Source: UBA7445 sp042096455
Lineage (GTDB): Bacteria; Verrucomicrobiota; Verrucomicrobiia; Opitutales; Coraliomargaritaceae
DNA: 32,333 nucleotides
NCBI GenBank assembly: GCA_042096455.1
Contig: JBELLU010000015.1
Span: 1 to 32,333 of the forward strand
Direction: 5' to 3'
The position numbers and the translations under genes are program-made. Positions within the stretch are counted from its first letter, which is position 1; each line of letters begins with the position of its first letter. The notes beneath the pieces were generated by a model. It worked only from the letters and a program-made list of their open reading frames with translations, had not been told where the DNA came from and did no database searches. Below, piece by piece: positions 16,109-24,150 of the stretch.

Positions 16109-16123
16109 GCCAGCTAAGCTGGC
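16109..16123. repeat. Short hairpin with TAA loop
   Basis: GCCAGC-TAA-GCTGGC is a six-base stem with a three-base loop. It has the same architecture as the CCCGGC-TTA-GCCGGG hairpin 98 bases earlier. Confidence 0.45.
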
Positions 16124-16186
16124 CTCAGGGCAGATTATAGGAAACTACCAATCACACCGATTACGCGAATGTGTGAGCCTCCTCTA

Positions 16187-16320
16187 AGTTAAATTATATA
16201 ACACAGATCCTCCGCTCCTCCGCTCCTCCGCGCTAAAATAAAAAAAAAGAGCCCCTCCGCTCCTCCGCTCCTCCGCGTTAAAATAAAAACTCTGAGTTAA
16301 ATCATAAACGCAGAGCCTCG
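16187..16320. repeat. Duplicated CTCCGCTC block
   Basis: Two 35-base copies (16209-16243 and 16254-16288) differ at one base. Each contains about 2.5 tandem units of CTCCGCTC followed by GCG(C/T)TAAAATAAAA. A shorter flanking block starting with AGTTAAAT and leading into CAGA(T/G)CCT occurs before the first copy (16187) and again after the second (16295). The unit thus looks like a partial tandem array with a total of two full copies and one incomplete copy. Confidence 0.7.
16281..16315 (-). terminator. Possible weak terminator of the dcw operon
   Basis: On the minus strand, CTCTG and CAGAG can pair (five bases, 16-base loop) and are followed by a T-rich run, TTTTTATTT. It begins 13 bases after the ftsZ stop. 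The stem is short, so it is only a candidate, but nothing better lies nearby. Confidence 0.35.
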
Positions 16321-16328
16321 AATCGCGC

Positions 16329-17597
16329 TCAGGCTTTGAGTTTAATCTTTATTCCGCGCCGCAAATAGGTCGGCACATCCAAATCCTCATTATTGTAGAG
16401 ATTTTTATCGGTTTGATCGAAATATCCGCGCTGCGCCTCGAGGTCGACAAAGAGGAATTCATCCTGATCGGTCTCTGCCTTCTTTTTCTTCTTTAAAAGT
16501 TTCGACTCGTGAACCGCGGGCTTTTCTTTTTCCGAACCAATCGCGGTTTCCAGACCGAGGCCGCCTTCAATTTCCATCGGTTCGCGCGCGCGTTGATTCC
16601 CCCCCGCCTCAGCGGCACTCCCGGTCGATTCCAGTTCAACTTTTGCGATCAGGCAAATCTCCAGCGATTCCGTGCGCGCCGGATCGATCACCGCGCCAAA
16701 AATGATCTCCTCGGTGGATTCAAACTGCGCGCTGATCTGAGTCATCACTTGTTGCATTTTTGAGAGCCCCATTTCCGGTCCGGCAGTCAGGTGCACCAGA
16801 ACGCGGTCGAGTCGACTGGGGCGCTCGGTGGTGTGCAACAAGGGGCAGTCCATCAGATCACTGAGGGCGTCTTGCATGTAATCCCCGCCAGTGGCGGCAC
16901 CCGTCGCAAAGATGGTTTTACCACCCCGCCCCTGAAGGAGGTTGCGCAAGGCTCCGAAATCCTGATTTATAATTCCGGTTTCAAAGAGGAGGGCACAAAT
17001 CGAGTGAATCCCCCGACCGATCCATTCATCCGCCACTGCGAATGCCGAGAGCGCGGTTTCGCTCTCATCGGTCTCCTGAAGCAAAAGATCGTTTGGAACC
17101 GGGATGAGACCGTGCAGCATACCCCGCAATTCCTCCATGCCGGAGGTCGCCAACTCCCGCCGCCGCGACCCTTCAAAGGTAAAGGGCTGCGTCGCAAAAG
17201 TTAATACCAGGGCATCCGTCTTCGCCGCCAATTCTGCGATCAGCGCCGCCGCGACGGTCCCGGTCCCTCCCCCGAAGCCGGTTACCAGAATTAATAAATC
17301 TGCCCCCGCGACCAGGTCTTCCAAAACGGCGCGGTCGGTTTCCACTGCCTTGCGTCCGATGGAAGGATCTCCCCCCGCGCCGAGACCCCGCGTCACACTG
17401 CGACCCAAGAGTACTTTTTTGGAAATGGGCGACTGCGCTAGTGCCTGTGCGTCGGTATTGACCACCGCGTATTCCACTTGCGGAAATCGCTCCGTCGCGA
17501 TCCCCGCCAAAACATTGGAACCGCCCCCGCCAAGGCCGATCACCTTGACGCACAATGGTGACTCCAATCCCAAATCGTTCTCCGGCATCGCCTCCAT
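16329..17597 (-). CDS. ftsZ: Cell division GTPase FtsZ, divergent
   Basis: This 422-residue tubulin homologue forms the cytokinetic ring. GTP-binding elements are present: GLGGGGSNVL (21-30), NTDAQAL (47-53) and the signature loop GFGGGTGT (107-114), followed by V115 where FtsZ normally has glycine. The T7 catalytic loop reads NQDFGALR (211-218). N211 and D213 are kept, but the second acidic residue of the usual NxDFAD motif is A216. The globular domain ends near 322. A variable linker with a KKKKK run (369-373) and acidic patches leads to a recognisable C-terminal FtsA-binding peptide, LDVPTYLRR (406-414). The ATG overlaps the ftsA stop as TAATG, indicating translational coupling. An in-frame ATG at 17588 is possible. 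Confidence 0.95.
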   Translation of the reverse strand: MEAMPENDLGLESPLCVKVIGLGGGGSNVLAGIATERFPQVEYAVVNTDAQALAQSPISKKVLLGRSVTRGLGAGGDPSIGRKAVETDRAVLEDLVAGADLLILVTGFGGGTGTVAAALIAELAAKTDALVLTFATQPFTFEGSRRRELATSGMEELRGMLHGLIPVPNDLLLQETDESETALSAFAVADEWIGRGIHSICALLFETGIINQDFGALRNLLQGRGGKTIFATGAATGGDYMQDALSDLMDCPLLHTTERPSRLDRVLVHLTAGPEMGLSKMQQVMTQISAQFESTEEIIFGAVIDPARTESLEICLIAKVELESTGSAAEAGGNQRAREPMEIEGGLGLETAIGSEKEKPAVHESKLLKKKKKAETDQDEFLFVDLEAQRGYFDQTDKNLYNNEDLDVPTYLRRGIKIKLKA

Positions 17598-18829
17598 TAT
17601 AGGGCGCCCTCCCTGCGCGAAATTCCAAGGATATCAAACAACCCGCCCAGAATGCCTCCGCCGGTGTGCTTGTCCTGCGTGTGCTCCTGCCCCTGCAAGG
17701 CATAATCCAGTAAACCAATCACGGTGGTGTATTCCGGCTTGCGCAGTTCTGAATCGATTCCGGGATCAAAATCCGCAAAGCGAACGCTCAAGCCCAAGAC
17801 CCGCTCCGCGATTTGATCCAGTCCCTCAAGTCGTGCCGTTCCGCCCGTGAGAATGACCCCGCTCGCGATTTCTGCCGGTTCGTAAAAGCCCGCTTGCTTG
17901 ATTTCCGACTTCACGATTTCAAAGATCTCGTTCACCCGCGCCTCAATAATTCGGGTCACTGCGGCCTTAGGGAGTTCCTTGTCACCAATCGTGTAGTCGC
18001 CGATGAGCCAGACCTTCTCGTTGCGGTCACCGCTTTCATAATAGGCGCGACCATTCTCAAGCTTTATCTGTTCCGCGCGTTTCCGACCGATCCGCAGACC
18101 GGCACTCAAATCATTGGTAATATGGTCCCCGCCCACCGCGATCACACCGGTGCGCACCACAAAACCACCGCGATACAAAACCCAATCCGTGGTGCCGCCG
18201 CCGATATCAATCACCAATACACCCGCGTTCTTTTCGGCCTCCTCCGCTAAAATTACCCCCGATGCCAAACTCGAGATCACGATATCGCTCACCTCCATGC
18301 CGTAACCACTGATTATGCGCAGGCAATTGCGAACCTGTGCGGTGTCGGCGTGCACCGACCAATAGCCCACCTCCAAGCGTTGCCCCTCCTGCTCAAGGGG
18401 ACTCTCCACCGGTTTACCATCGAGGCGAAATGGATTCTGAATATGGTGAATATAACTGCGTTCTTCCGGCAACTCGCGCCGTTTGGCGTCGGTCTTCGCC
18501 TGCTCCACATCAATCTGACGTACCAGGCCCGCGGCATCACTCACGGTCGCGGTGCCGACATTGAAATTCCCCTCCAAATGACGCCCGCTCAAAGCCAGGT
18601 AAACCTCGTCAATGCGCTGGGATGCTTTGCTCTCGGCGGAACCGAGGGCGGAATGGACGCAATCGCTGACCGCGCGCAAATCGCGGATTTCGCCTTTTTT
18701 GACCCCCTTGGAAGTGGAGAGGCTGTGCCCCACAATTTCCATATTGGTATTGCCCTCCAACTTACCCAGTAAAACTGCGATTTTACTGGTGCCGATTTCC
18801 ACTGCTGCAACGACTCGGGGCTGACTCAT
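17597..18829 (-). CDS. ftsA: Cell division actin-like protein FtsA
   Basis: This 410-residue actin/Hsp70-fold ATPase tethers FtsZ to the membrane. The phosphate-1 loop AVEIGTSKIAVL (9-20) and phosphate-2 loop VIDIGGGTTDW (206-216) are clear, as is the adenosine motif VILTGGTARLEGL towards the C-terminus. An FtsA-specific 1C region lies between them (about 85-165). The last 20 residues (GGLFDILGISRR) form the amphipathic membrane-targeting helix. Its stop overlaps ftsZ. The 100-base gap to ftsQ upstream is the widest within the cluster and contains a TTGCCA-17-TAACCC pair on the minus strand that could act as an internal promoter, though the -10 is poor. Confidence 0.96.
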   Translation of the reverse strand: MSQPRVVAAVEIGTSKIAVLLGKLEGNTNMEIVGHSLSTSKGVKKGEIRDLRAVSDCVHSALGSAESKASQRIDEVYLALSGRHLEGNFNVGTATVSDAAGLVRQIDVEQAKTDAKRRELPEERSYIHHIQNPFRLDGKPVESPLEQEGQRLEVGYWSVHADTAQVRNCLRIISGYGMEVSDIVISSLASGVILAEEAEKNAGVLVIDIGGGTTDWVLYRGGFVVRTGVIAVGGDHITNDLSAGLRIGRKRAEQIKLENGRAYYESGDRNEKVWLIGDYTIGDKELPKAAVTRIIEARVNEIFEIVKSEIKQAGFYEPAEIASGVILTGGTARLEGLDQIAERVLGLSVRFADFDPGIDSELRKPEYTTVIGLLDYALQGQEHTQDKHTGGGILGGLFDILGISRREGAL

Positions 18830-18929
18830 GGAACTAATTCGTAGATTTGGCTGGGGTTAACATCGATAGGTAAAACTGGCAAAAATACGGCCTGCGGGGC
18901 GAGTTAAAATTCATCCAAGTCCCAATTTT

Positions 18930-19877
18930 TTATAAAAGTTTATCGCGCCCGCTTCTAAATTTCACTGCGGCAGCATTGCTCAGAGAAAGATCCACCCGTT
19001 CGAGGGAGTCGCGCAGACCCCGCGCGACCTCGCGGATATGCCGCAGGCGGTCGAGTTGAAGCCTGAAGTCCAGATTCGCGCTGAAAATCAGCCGGACCGA
19101 TGCGTCCGCCTCCTTGCTCAAGAGCTCAATGACTTCCCCCGGCAGGCCCGCTTCGCCACGGTAGTGCTCCAAAGAGACCACCTTCCAGGTCTGGTATTCC
19201 TCCGGGTAATTCAAACGACAGGTTTCCAGCAAGTCCGTGACGGTTTCGATGCCACGCAGGGGCTTGTAAGTTCCATCCGGATAAACAAAGGGCCCCAAAT
19301 AAGGCAGGGCACGTATCACCGAGGCGTCCTGATCCAAGCCTTCAAAAATCTCCCCTGTCCGCGAGACCAGTCGCAGTTCCTTCGATCCCGAATTGCCCTC
19401 GATGACCATGCGCATGACCGGCTGGTGCTCCACCAAACGAATGCGCAGGGTGTGCGGCAATTCCCGCTGCACCATTGCGGAGGCAACCTGTTGATACGAC
19501 TCCAGCTTCGCTTTTATGGCGTGAATATCGACGTCGATCAAACGGGTACCCGCCGGCACATGAATGATGCCTGCCAAGCGCGCTTCACTCAGGACTCCAT
19601 TGGTGTTGTAGCGAATCTCCGCCAGCGGCTTGGAATCGACCAGAGCGCCGGCTTTACCGTCTTCCTTCAACTGCGCACCCACCCAAAGCACCAGACCTCC
19701 AATCAAGCCGATATAAACAATGCCCAGCACGGCGCGCTTTAAATAAAGTAAAACCTGTCTGCGCTGAACGGTGCGGCTTTTTACCCCGCGCGTTTGGTTG
19801 GTCTGTTTGCGCAGGGCGTGCCAACTGTGATCGCCGCGCGCGCTGCTTTCCCCCCAGTCTCTGCGTCGACCCTTCAC
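18930..19877 (-). CDS. ftsQ: Cell division protein FtsQ
   Basis: This 315-residue bitopic membrane protein has a basic cytoplasmic N-terminus, one transmembrane helix (about 48-69, start RAVLGIVYIGLIGGLVLWV) and a periplasmic POTRA domain (about 84-154, ending in LRIRLVEHQPVM). A longer FtsQ/DivIB-type beta domain follows. FtsQ recruits the FtsB/FtsL complex to the divisome. Sequence conservation is low, as usual for this family; the topology and the place between ddl and ftsA carry the call. It starts with GTG in a GTGA overlap with the ddl stop. The start is at the beginning of a strongly basic region and is the only one that keeps the overlap. Confidence 0.9.
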   Translation of the reverse strand: MKGRRRDWGESSARGDHSWHALRKQTNQTRGVKSRTVQRRQVLLYLKRAVLGIVYIGLIGGLVLWVGAQLKEDGKAGALVDSKPLAEIRYNTNGVLSEARLAGIIHVPAGTRLIDVDIHAIKAKLESYQQVASAMVQRELPHTLRIRLVEHQPVMRMVIEGNSGSKELRLVSRTGEIFEGLDQDASVIRALPYLGPFVYPDGTYKPLRGIETVTDLLETCRLNYPEEYQTWKVVSLEHYRGEAGLPGEVIELLSKEADASVRLIFSANLDFRLQLDRLRHIREVARGLRDSLERVDLSLSNAAAVKFRSGRDKLL

Positions 19878-20818
19878 GATGCCCCACCCTCCATTCTTTC
19901 GGCGGCATAACGCTCGCAGCCTCCGCGAACCAGCGCCACTGCGAGTGTTTCAAAATCAAGCCCCTCACAAGCGGCGCTTTTCGGCAAGAGACTCGATGCC
20001 GTCAAACCCGGCAGGGTGTTCACCTCCAGGAAATACGGCTTCCCTTCTTCCAACAGAAAATCAATCCGCGCGAAATCACGGCAGGCACATGCCGCGAAGA
20101 GTGCCTCCGCCGCCGCTTTGATTTCAGACGCAATACCGGTATCGAGGGAGGCGGGACTGCGGTATTCCGTATCACCGGTGGTATATTTGGCGCGGTAGTC
20201 ATAAACGCCGCTTTTGCTGATGACCTCCACGATCCCCATCGCCTTGCCATCCAAAAGACCCACCGTGAGCTCGCGGCCCCGGATGCGCCGCTCGATCAAC
20301 CATTCACCCGCGTGAATCTGCGAGAGCGCCACGCCCAATGCCGAGCGGTTTTCCGCAAAATGCAAACCCACGCTGCTGCCCTGATCGGCGGGCTTCACCA
20401 CAAGCGAACTGCCCAAAGTCTCGATCACGGCGTCGGCGAGGGGGTTCTTGCCGCCCTCAAAATGAATCGCCTCGGGGGTCGCAATTCCCAAATCCCCAGC
20501 GATCGCCTTGGCGCGGTCCTTCGCCATACACAGACGGCTCGCTTCGGCATCACTGCCACAATAAGCCACCCCCGCCGTTTCTAAAAGCGCCTGCAATGTT
20601 CCGTCTTCGCCAAAGCTGCCATGCAAGGCCGGGAATACCACCGCCGTCCGCAAGTCCAGACCGGCAGGCAATGCCGCCGCTTCAAGTACCACGGTTTCAA
20701 CCGCATAATGCGCCTCCAGCGCCTTTGCGAGGGCCGGCCCGCTTTGCAAGGAAACCTCTCGCTCCGCGCCCTCTCCACCGTAAAGCACCACGATGCGCTC
20801 GGGTTGAATCCTATCCAT
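19874..20818 (-). CDS. ddl: D-alanine--D-alanine ligase
   Basis: This 314-residue ATP-grasp enzyme makes the D-Ala-D-Ala dipeptide used by MurF. It shows HGSFGEDGTLQ (66-76), the ATP-binding KPADQGSSVGL (142-152), and the Mg-binding and product loop EVNTLPGLTASSLLP near the C-terminus. The first residues RIVVLYGGEGAEREVSL match the Ddl N-terminal signature. The open frame extends 52 residues upstream, but that stretch lies entirely within the fused murC-murB gene and is Arg/Cys-rich. The ATG at 20818 is preceded by AAAGGGGG at five bases' distance, a real ribosome binding site, and overlaps the upstream stop by eight bases. Confidence 0.96.
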   Translation of the reverse strand: MDRIQPERIVVLYGGEGAEREVSLQSGPALAKALEAHYAVETVVLEAAALPAGLDLRTAVVFPALHGSFGEDGTLQALLETAGVAYCGSDAEASRLCMAKDRAKAIAGDLGIATPEAIHFEGGKNPLADAVIETLGSSLVVKPADQGSSVGLHFAENRSALGVALSQIHAGEWLIERRIRGRELTVGLLDGKAMGIVEVISKSGVYDYRAKYTTGDTEYRSPASLDTGIASEIKAAAEALFAACACRDFARIDFLLEEGKPYFLEVNTLPGLTASSLLPKSAACEGLDFETLAVALVRGGCERYAAERMEGGAS

Positions 20819-23039
20819 GCTCGCCCCCTTTCCCATTGTCCGGCTCGCCGAGCACCGTGTTCCAATCCTGTCCCAGCAACAGGACCTCCGGTTCCAAAAC
20901 CTTGCCCGAACCGCGATAGACCGCCGCCCGCACCTGCCGTACCAGTTCAATAATATCCGCCGCAGTTGCCGCACCCTTGTTTACAATGAAGTTGCCGTGT
21001 ACCTCCGAGACCTCCGCATCACCCACCCGCAAACCCTTTAAACCATGCGTGTCGATTAACTTCCCGGCGTAGTCCCCCTCGGGATTCTTAAAGATACAGC
21101 CCGCGCTCGGTTCACGCGGCTGGCTCGCCTTCCGCACCGAAGCATAACTGTCCATCCGTTCGCGAATCGCCACCCCACTTTCTTTTTCGGGACTGCGCAG
21201 AATCGCCCCCAGCGCAATACCGCCGCAAATCTCCTCAACCTTCCGGTAGCCAAAATGAAACGCCTCCTTCGGCAAATCCCGCACCCGTCCATCTGCTTCC
21301 AATAACTGCACCCGCTCCACTACATCAAAAATCCAACTCCCCATCGCGCCGGCATTCATCCGCAGCGAGCCACCCACCGAACCCGGGATCCCTTCCAGAA
21401 ATTCAAACCCCGCCAAACCCGCCTTCGCCGCTTGCCCGCAGACCTCCTTCAAACGCACTCCCGCGCCCATCCAAAGACGCCCGTCATCCAGGAGGCGGCT
21501 TTTCCGCCAGAGCCCCCGGTTAAATCGTAAAACCAGACCCGCAAATCCTTCATCGGGTACAACAATATTTGAGCCCCGACCCAGGGAAAAGACCGGCTGC
21601 TCAAATAGTTCCGCTCCCCGCAAGAGCGCGCGCAAATCGCTCATATTTTCGGGCTCCGCATAAAATGCCGCCGCACCACCGACCCGCATGGTGGTCTTGC
21701 TCGCGAGCGCTTCCCCCGTTCCCAAGGTGCAGGATCCCGAAACCCGCCGCTTCATATAATCCATCCACGCCTCGGCAGGATCAAATCCCGTGCGCACCTG
21801 CGATACAAAAGCCGCCGCAAATTGATTGATGTCACCGGCGCCCACAAAAGCGAGGGTCAGGGGTTCCTCCGACAATGCCAGCGCCAACTTTTCCATCCCG
21901 CGACGGTTCATTGTCAATACGGTCGGCGCAGTTGCCCCAAACGCCATTGTGAAATTGAGCATCTCACCCCCCGCGCGCTCGGTTTCATGCGCTGCGTAGA
22001 TCGGCAACAGGAAGACCTGATCCGCCGCGCCGAGCGCCCGTGCAAAGGCATCCTTAAATTGCCGGGTTCGCGAATAACGGTGCGCCTGAAACACCACTAC
22101 CAAACGGCGACCGGGTTCGACCTTTCGCAAATGCTCCACGAGCGCTTCGATTTCGGTCGGGTGATGCGCGTAGTCCTCGTATACCGCCAGCAGGACATCG
22201 CGATGCAGACAGGTCTGCCGGCGCGCCATGCCGGGGAACTCCTGCCTGGAAGCCGATTCAATCGGGCCGGCATTCAAATATTCCAAGGCGGCTTTTGCGG
22301 CGGCGGCATTGGCGGCGTTCATCCCACTGCCCTCGACCGACCAGGTTTGACAGTGAAGATCCGGTACCACCAAGAGGGAGTCCCGCAAGCCCTCCGGCGC
22401 CAAAACGCAGCTACGGGTACGCTCCAACAATGCCTTGAATGCCAATTCCAGAGAACGTTCATCCGGATAATGGTCGGCATGATCCCAATCCAGATTCAGC
22501 ACCAGCGTCGCCTCCGGATTGAAAGCCGCGATGGTGCCGTCACTTTCATCCACCTCCGCAACCAACCACTCGTGACCATCATATCGGAAGGGCGGGTGCG
22601 CTGCATTCGCAAAAAATCCACCGAGAATAAAATCCGCCTGGATCCCGTGTTCGATCAAACCATGCGCAATCAGTCCGGTGGTGGTGGTCTTTCCGTGACT
22701 GCCCACCACCGCCAACAAACGGCGACCCTGTGCGACCTTTGCCAGCAATTCTCCCCGCCGCAGGACCTCCAGTCCCGATTTCTCAGCCGCTTGCAAGAGG
22801 GGGTGATCACTCGTCAGCGCACTGGAATATACCAGCACATCAAAGCTGCCAACTTCCTCACCAAAAAGAAAATCACGGACTTCCACCCCCGCAGACTCCA
22901 ACATTTCGCGCACCTCCGTCTGCAGGTAATCGTCATGCCCGCAAACCTCGCAACCTGCCGCCGCGAGCCAGGCTGCCAGTGGCGCCATCCCCATGCCGCC
23001 CACCCCGGCGAAACAATAACGTTGCTCCTTAAGCTCCAT
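20811..23039 (-). CDS. murC-murB: Bifunctional MurC-MurB fusion (UDP-MurNAc--L-Ala ligase / UDP-GlcNAc-enolpyruvate reductase)
   Basis: This 742-residue fusion carries two consecutive cytoplasmic steps. Residues 1 to about 430 are MurC: GVGGMGMAPLA (12-22), P-loop GSHGKTTTT (113-121), EVDESD (162-167), EDYAHHPTE (288-296) and FQAHRYSRT. Residues from about 445 are MurB, an FAD enzyme: TTMRVGGAA (449-457), LGRGSN (486-491), GIPGSVGG and MNAGA (550-565), the tyrosine in FGYRK, and LEPEV with the catalytic glutamate near 718. The proton-donor position, usually serine, is C648 (in SAGCIFKNP). Chemically MurB acts before MurC, so the domain order is reversed. The ATG at 23039 follows a perfect AGGAGG at five bases' spacing; the frame's earlier GTG is not used. 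It overlaps murG by 11 bases. Confidence 0.96.
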   Translation of the reverse strand: MELKEQRYCFAGVGGMGMAPLAAWLAAAGCEVCGHDDYLQTEVREMLESAGVEVRDFLFGEEVGSFDVLVYSSALTSDHPLLQAAEKSGLEVLRRGELLAKVAQGRRLLAVVGSHGKTTTTGLIAHGLIEHGIQADFILGGFFANAAHPPFRYDGHEWLVAEVDESDGTIAAFNPEATLVLNLDWDHADHYPDERSLELAFKALLERTRSCVLAPEGLRDSLLVVPDLHCQTWSVEGSGMNAANAAAAKAALEYLNAGPIESASRQEFPGMARRQTCLHRDVLLAVYEDYAHHPTEIEALVEHLRKVEPGRRLVVVFQAHRYSRTRQFKDAFARALGAADQVFLLPIYAAHETERAGGEMLNFTMAFGATAPTVLTMNRRGMEKLALALSEEPLTLAFVGAGDINQFAAAFVSQVRTGFDPAEAWMDYMKRRVSGSCTLGTGEALASKTTMRVGGAAAFYAEPENMSDLRALLRGAELFEQPVFSLGRGSNIVVPDEGFAGLVLRFNRGLWRKSRLLDDGRLWMGAGVRLKEVCGQAAKAGLAGFEFLEGIPGSVGGSLRMNAGAMGSWIFDVVERVQLLEADGRVRDLPKEAFHFGYRKVEEICGGIALGAILRSPEKESGVAIRERMDSYASVRKASQPREPSAGCIFKNPEGDYAGKLIDTHGLKGLRVGDAEVSEVHGNFIVNKGAATAADIIELVRQVRAAVYRGSGKVLEPEVLLLGQDWNTVLGEPDNGKGGEHG

Positions 23040-24150
23040 CGGGTCCTCCTTCTGTCTTTTGCCCACCCGCCGTGAGGGTCAGCAAATCCTCCGCGATCAT
23101 CGCGGCGGCATTGGTGGGATCAAGCCCTTGCAGCGCGCCTTCCATCCGCCCCAATTCCGCACCGTCAAAAATCAAATCCTGCACCTGCTCCAGCAAATTC
23201 CCAAGCTCGGTCTGCGGCAGCATACGCCCCGCGCCCGCCTGTACATGCGCCGCGGCATTGGCAGTCTGATGATCATCCGCCGCGTGGGGGTATGGGATTA
23301 AAATCGACGGCCTACCGCAGGCCGCCAGTTCCGCGAGGCTACCCGCACCCGCCCGGGAAACGACCAGGTCGGCTGCCGACAACAGCACCCCCATGCGATC
23401 CGAAAATTCCACCCGTGTAAAATGACCGCTCCCGCCATCGCGACTCGGGTATTGCCGGTGCTGCGCTTCCGCTTGTTTTAATCCACTAACGCAATAAATA
23501 GATATACCCGATTCCGCCAAAGCTTCAAAATTTTTCTCCGCCCATTCATTCAAGGCACGGGCTCCCTGACTCCCGCCGATCACAAGCAATAATTTACCAC
23601 CGCTTTCAAGCTCGAGGGCTGCGCGGGCGCTTGCCTTGGACATCGCTGCAATTTCCCGCCGAACCGGATAACCGAACTCCCGAAGACATTCCGGCGCGAC
23701 GCCCGGCAATTCCACTCCCGCCGGGAGGTAAACCCGCTTTGCATGGGGCGCAAACAAACGCGTCACCCGACCCGGCGCGCAATTCGCCTCGTGCATCGCG
23801 ATGGGTATTCCCAGCAGTCGCGCCGCCAAACCCGGCCCTGCCGATAGAAAGCCGCCAAAAAGAAAGACCGCTTCCGGCGCCTCACGACGTAGCAGGCGAA
23901 GCACCGACACCATGCCATGTAACAAAGACATACATGCCCGCAGACGCCGCATCCATCCACCCGACATCCCCTGCCCGGGAATCGCAACAAAACTGAGATC
24001 CTGATATTTTTGGGTGAGCGCCGAATCCACCGCCTTTTGGCTGACCAGCAGCAAACAACGATGACCGCCTTCCGTTAAGGCCTCCGCAAGCGCAATACCG
24101 GGCGCAAGGTGACCACCGGTTCCCCCGCAGGCAATGACGATGGTGCTCAT
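23029..24150 (-). CDS. murG: MurG glycosyltransferase (lipid II synthesis)
   Basis: This 373-residue GT28-family enzyme adds GlcNAc from UDP-GlcNAc to lipid I at the inner face of the membrane. Motifs include the N-terminal IACGGTGGHLAPGIALAEAL (6-25), GGSQGARALNE in the middle, and the donor-binding segment SRAGAGSLAELAACGRPSI followed by PYPHAADDHQTANA. The upstream open frame adds 47 residues lying within ftsW and lacking family similarity, so ATG 24150 is used. It overlaps the ftsW stop as ATGA, the usual sign of coupled translation. Its own end carries the ribosome site of the next gene. Confidence 0.96.
   Translation of the reverse strand: MSTIVIACGGTGGHLAPGIALAEALTEGGHRCLLLVSQKAVDSALTQKYQDLSFVAIPGQGMSGGWMRRLRACMSLLHGMVSVLRLLRREAPEAVFLFGGFLSAGPGLAARLLGIPIAMHEANCAPGRVTRLFAPHAKRVYLPAGVELPGVAPECLREFGYPVRREIAAMSKASARAALELESGGKLLLVIGGSQGARALNEWAEKNFEALAESGISIYCVSGLKQAEAQHRQYPSRDGGSGHFTRVEFSDRMGVLLSAADLVVSRAGAGSLAELAACGRPSILIPYPHAADDHQTANAAAHVQAGAGRMLPQTELGNLLEQVQDLIFDGAELGRMEGALQGLDPTNAAAMIAEDLLTLTAGGQKTEGGPDGA
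23045..23050 (-). promoter_or_regulatory. Strong Shine-Dalgarno site of the murC-murB gene
   Basis: AGGAGG on the minus strand, five bases before ATG 23039 and inside the last codons of murG. It fixes the start of the fusion gene and is the clearest ribosome binding site in a window where most genes have none. Confidence 0.85.

Larger units (their letters stand above)
15726..16328. other. Gene-free intergenic region made of short repeats
   Basis: About 600 bases without a believable gene lie between the SCO gene start and the end of ftsZ. The stretch contains a double hairpin, a hexamer tandem, several short stem-loops and a duplicated CTCCGCTC block, each listed separately. TTCGTGGTT occurs at 15706-15714 and 15983-15991 and inverted at 16002-16010. 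The remaining bases show no RNA gene that I can recognise. The plus-strand open frame 15836-16054 runs across these repeats and is not credible as a gene. Confidence 0.7.

Noticed and set aside
16209..16288. CRISPR-like array
   Set aside because: Only two copies, with internal microrepeats and no spacer of regular length, and no cas genes.
18830..18929. Hidden small gene between ftsQ and ftsA
   Set aside because: No frame with a start and coding-like composition; at most an internal promoter.
21822..23075. Long plus-strand open frame opposite murC
   Set aside because: Antisense to the MurC domain with all its motifs intact; Gln/His/Arg-rich translation.
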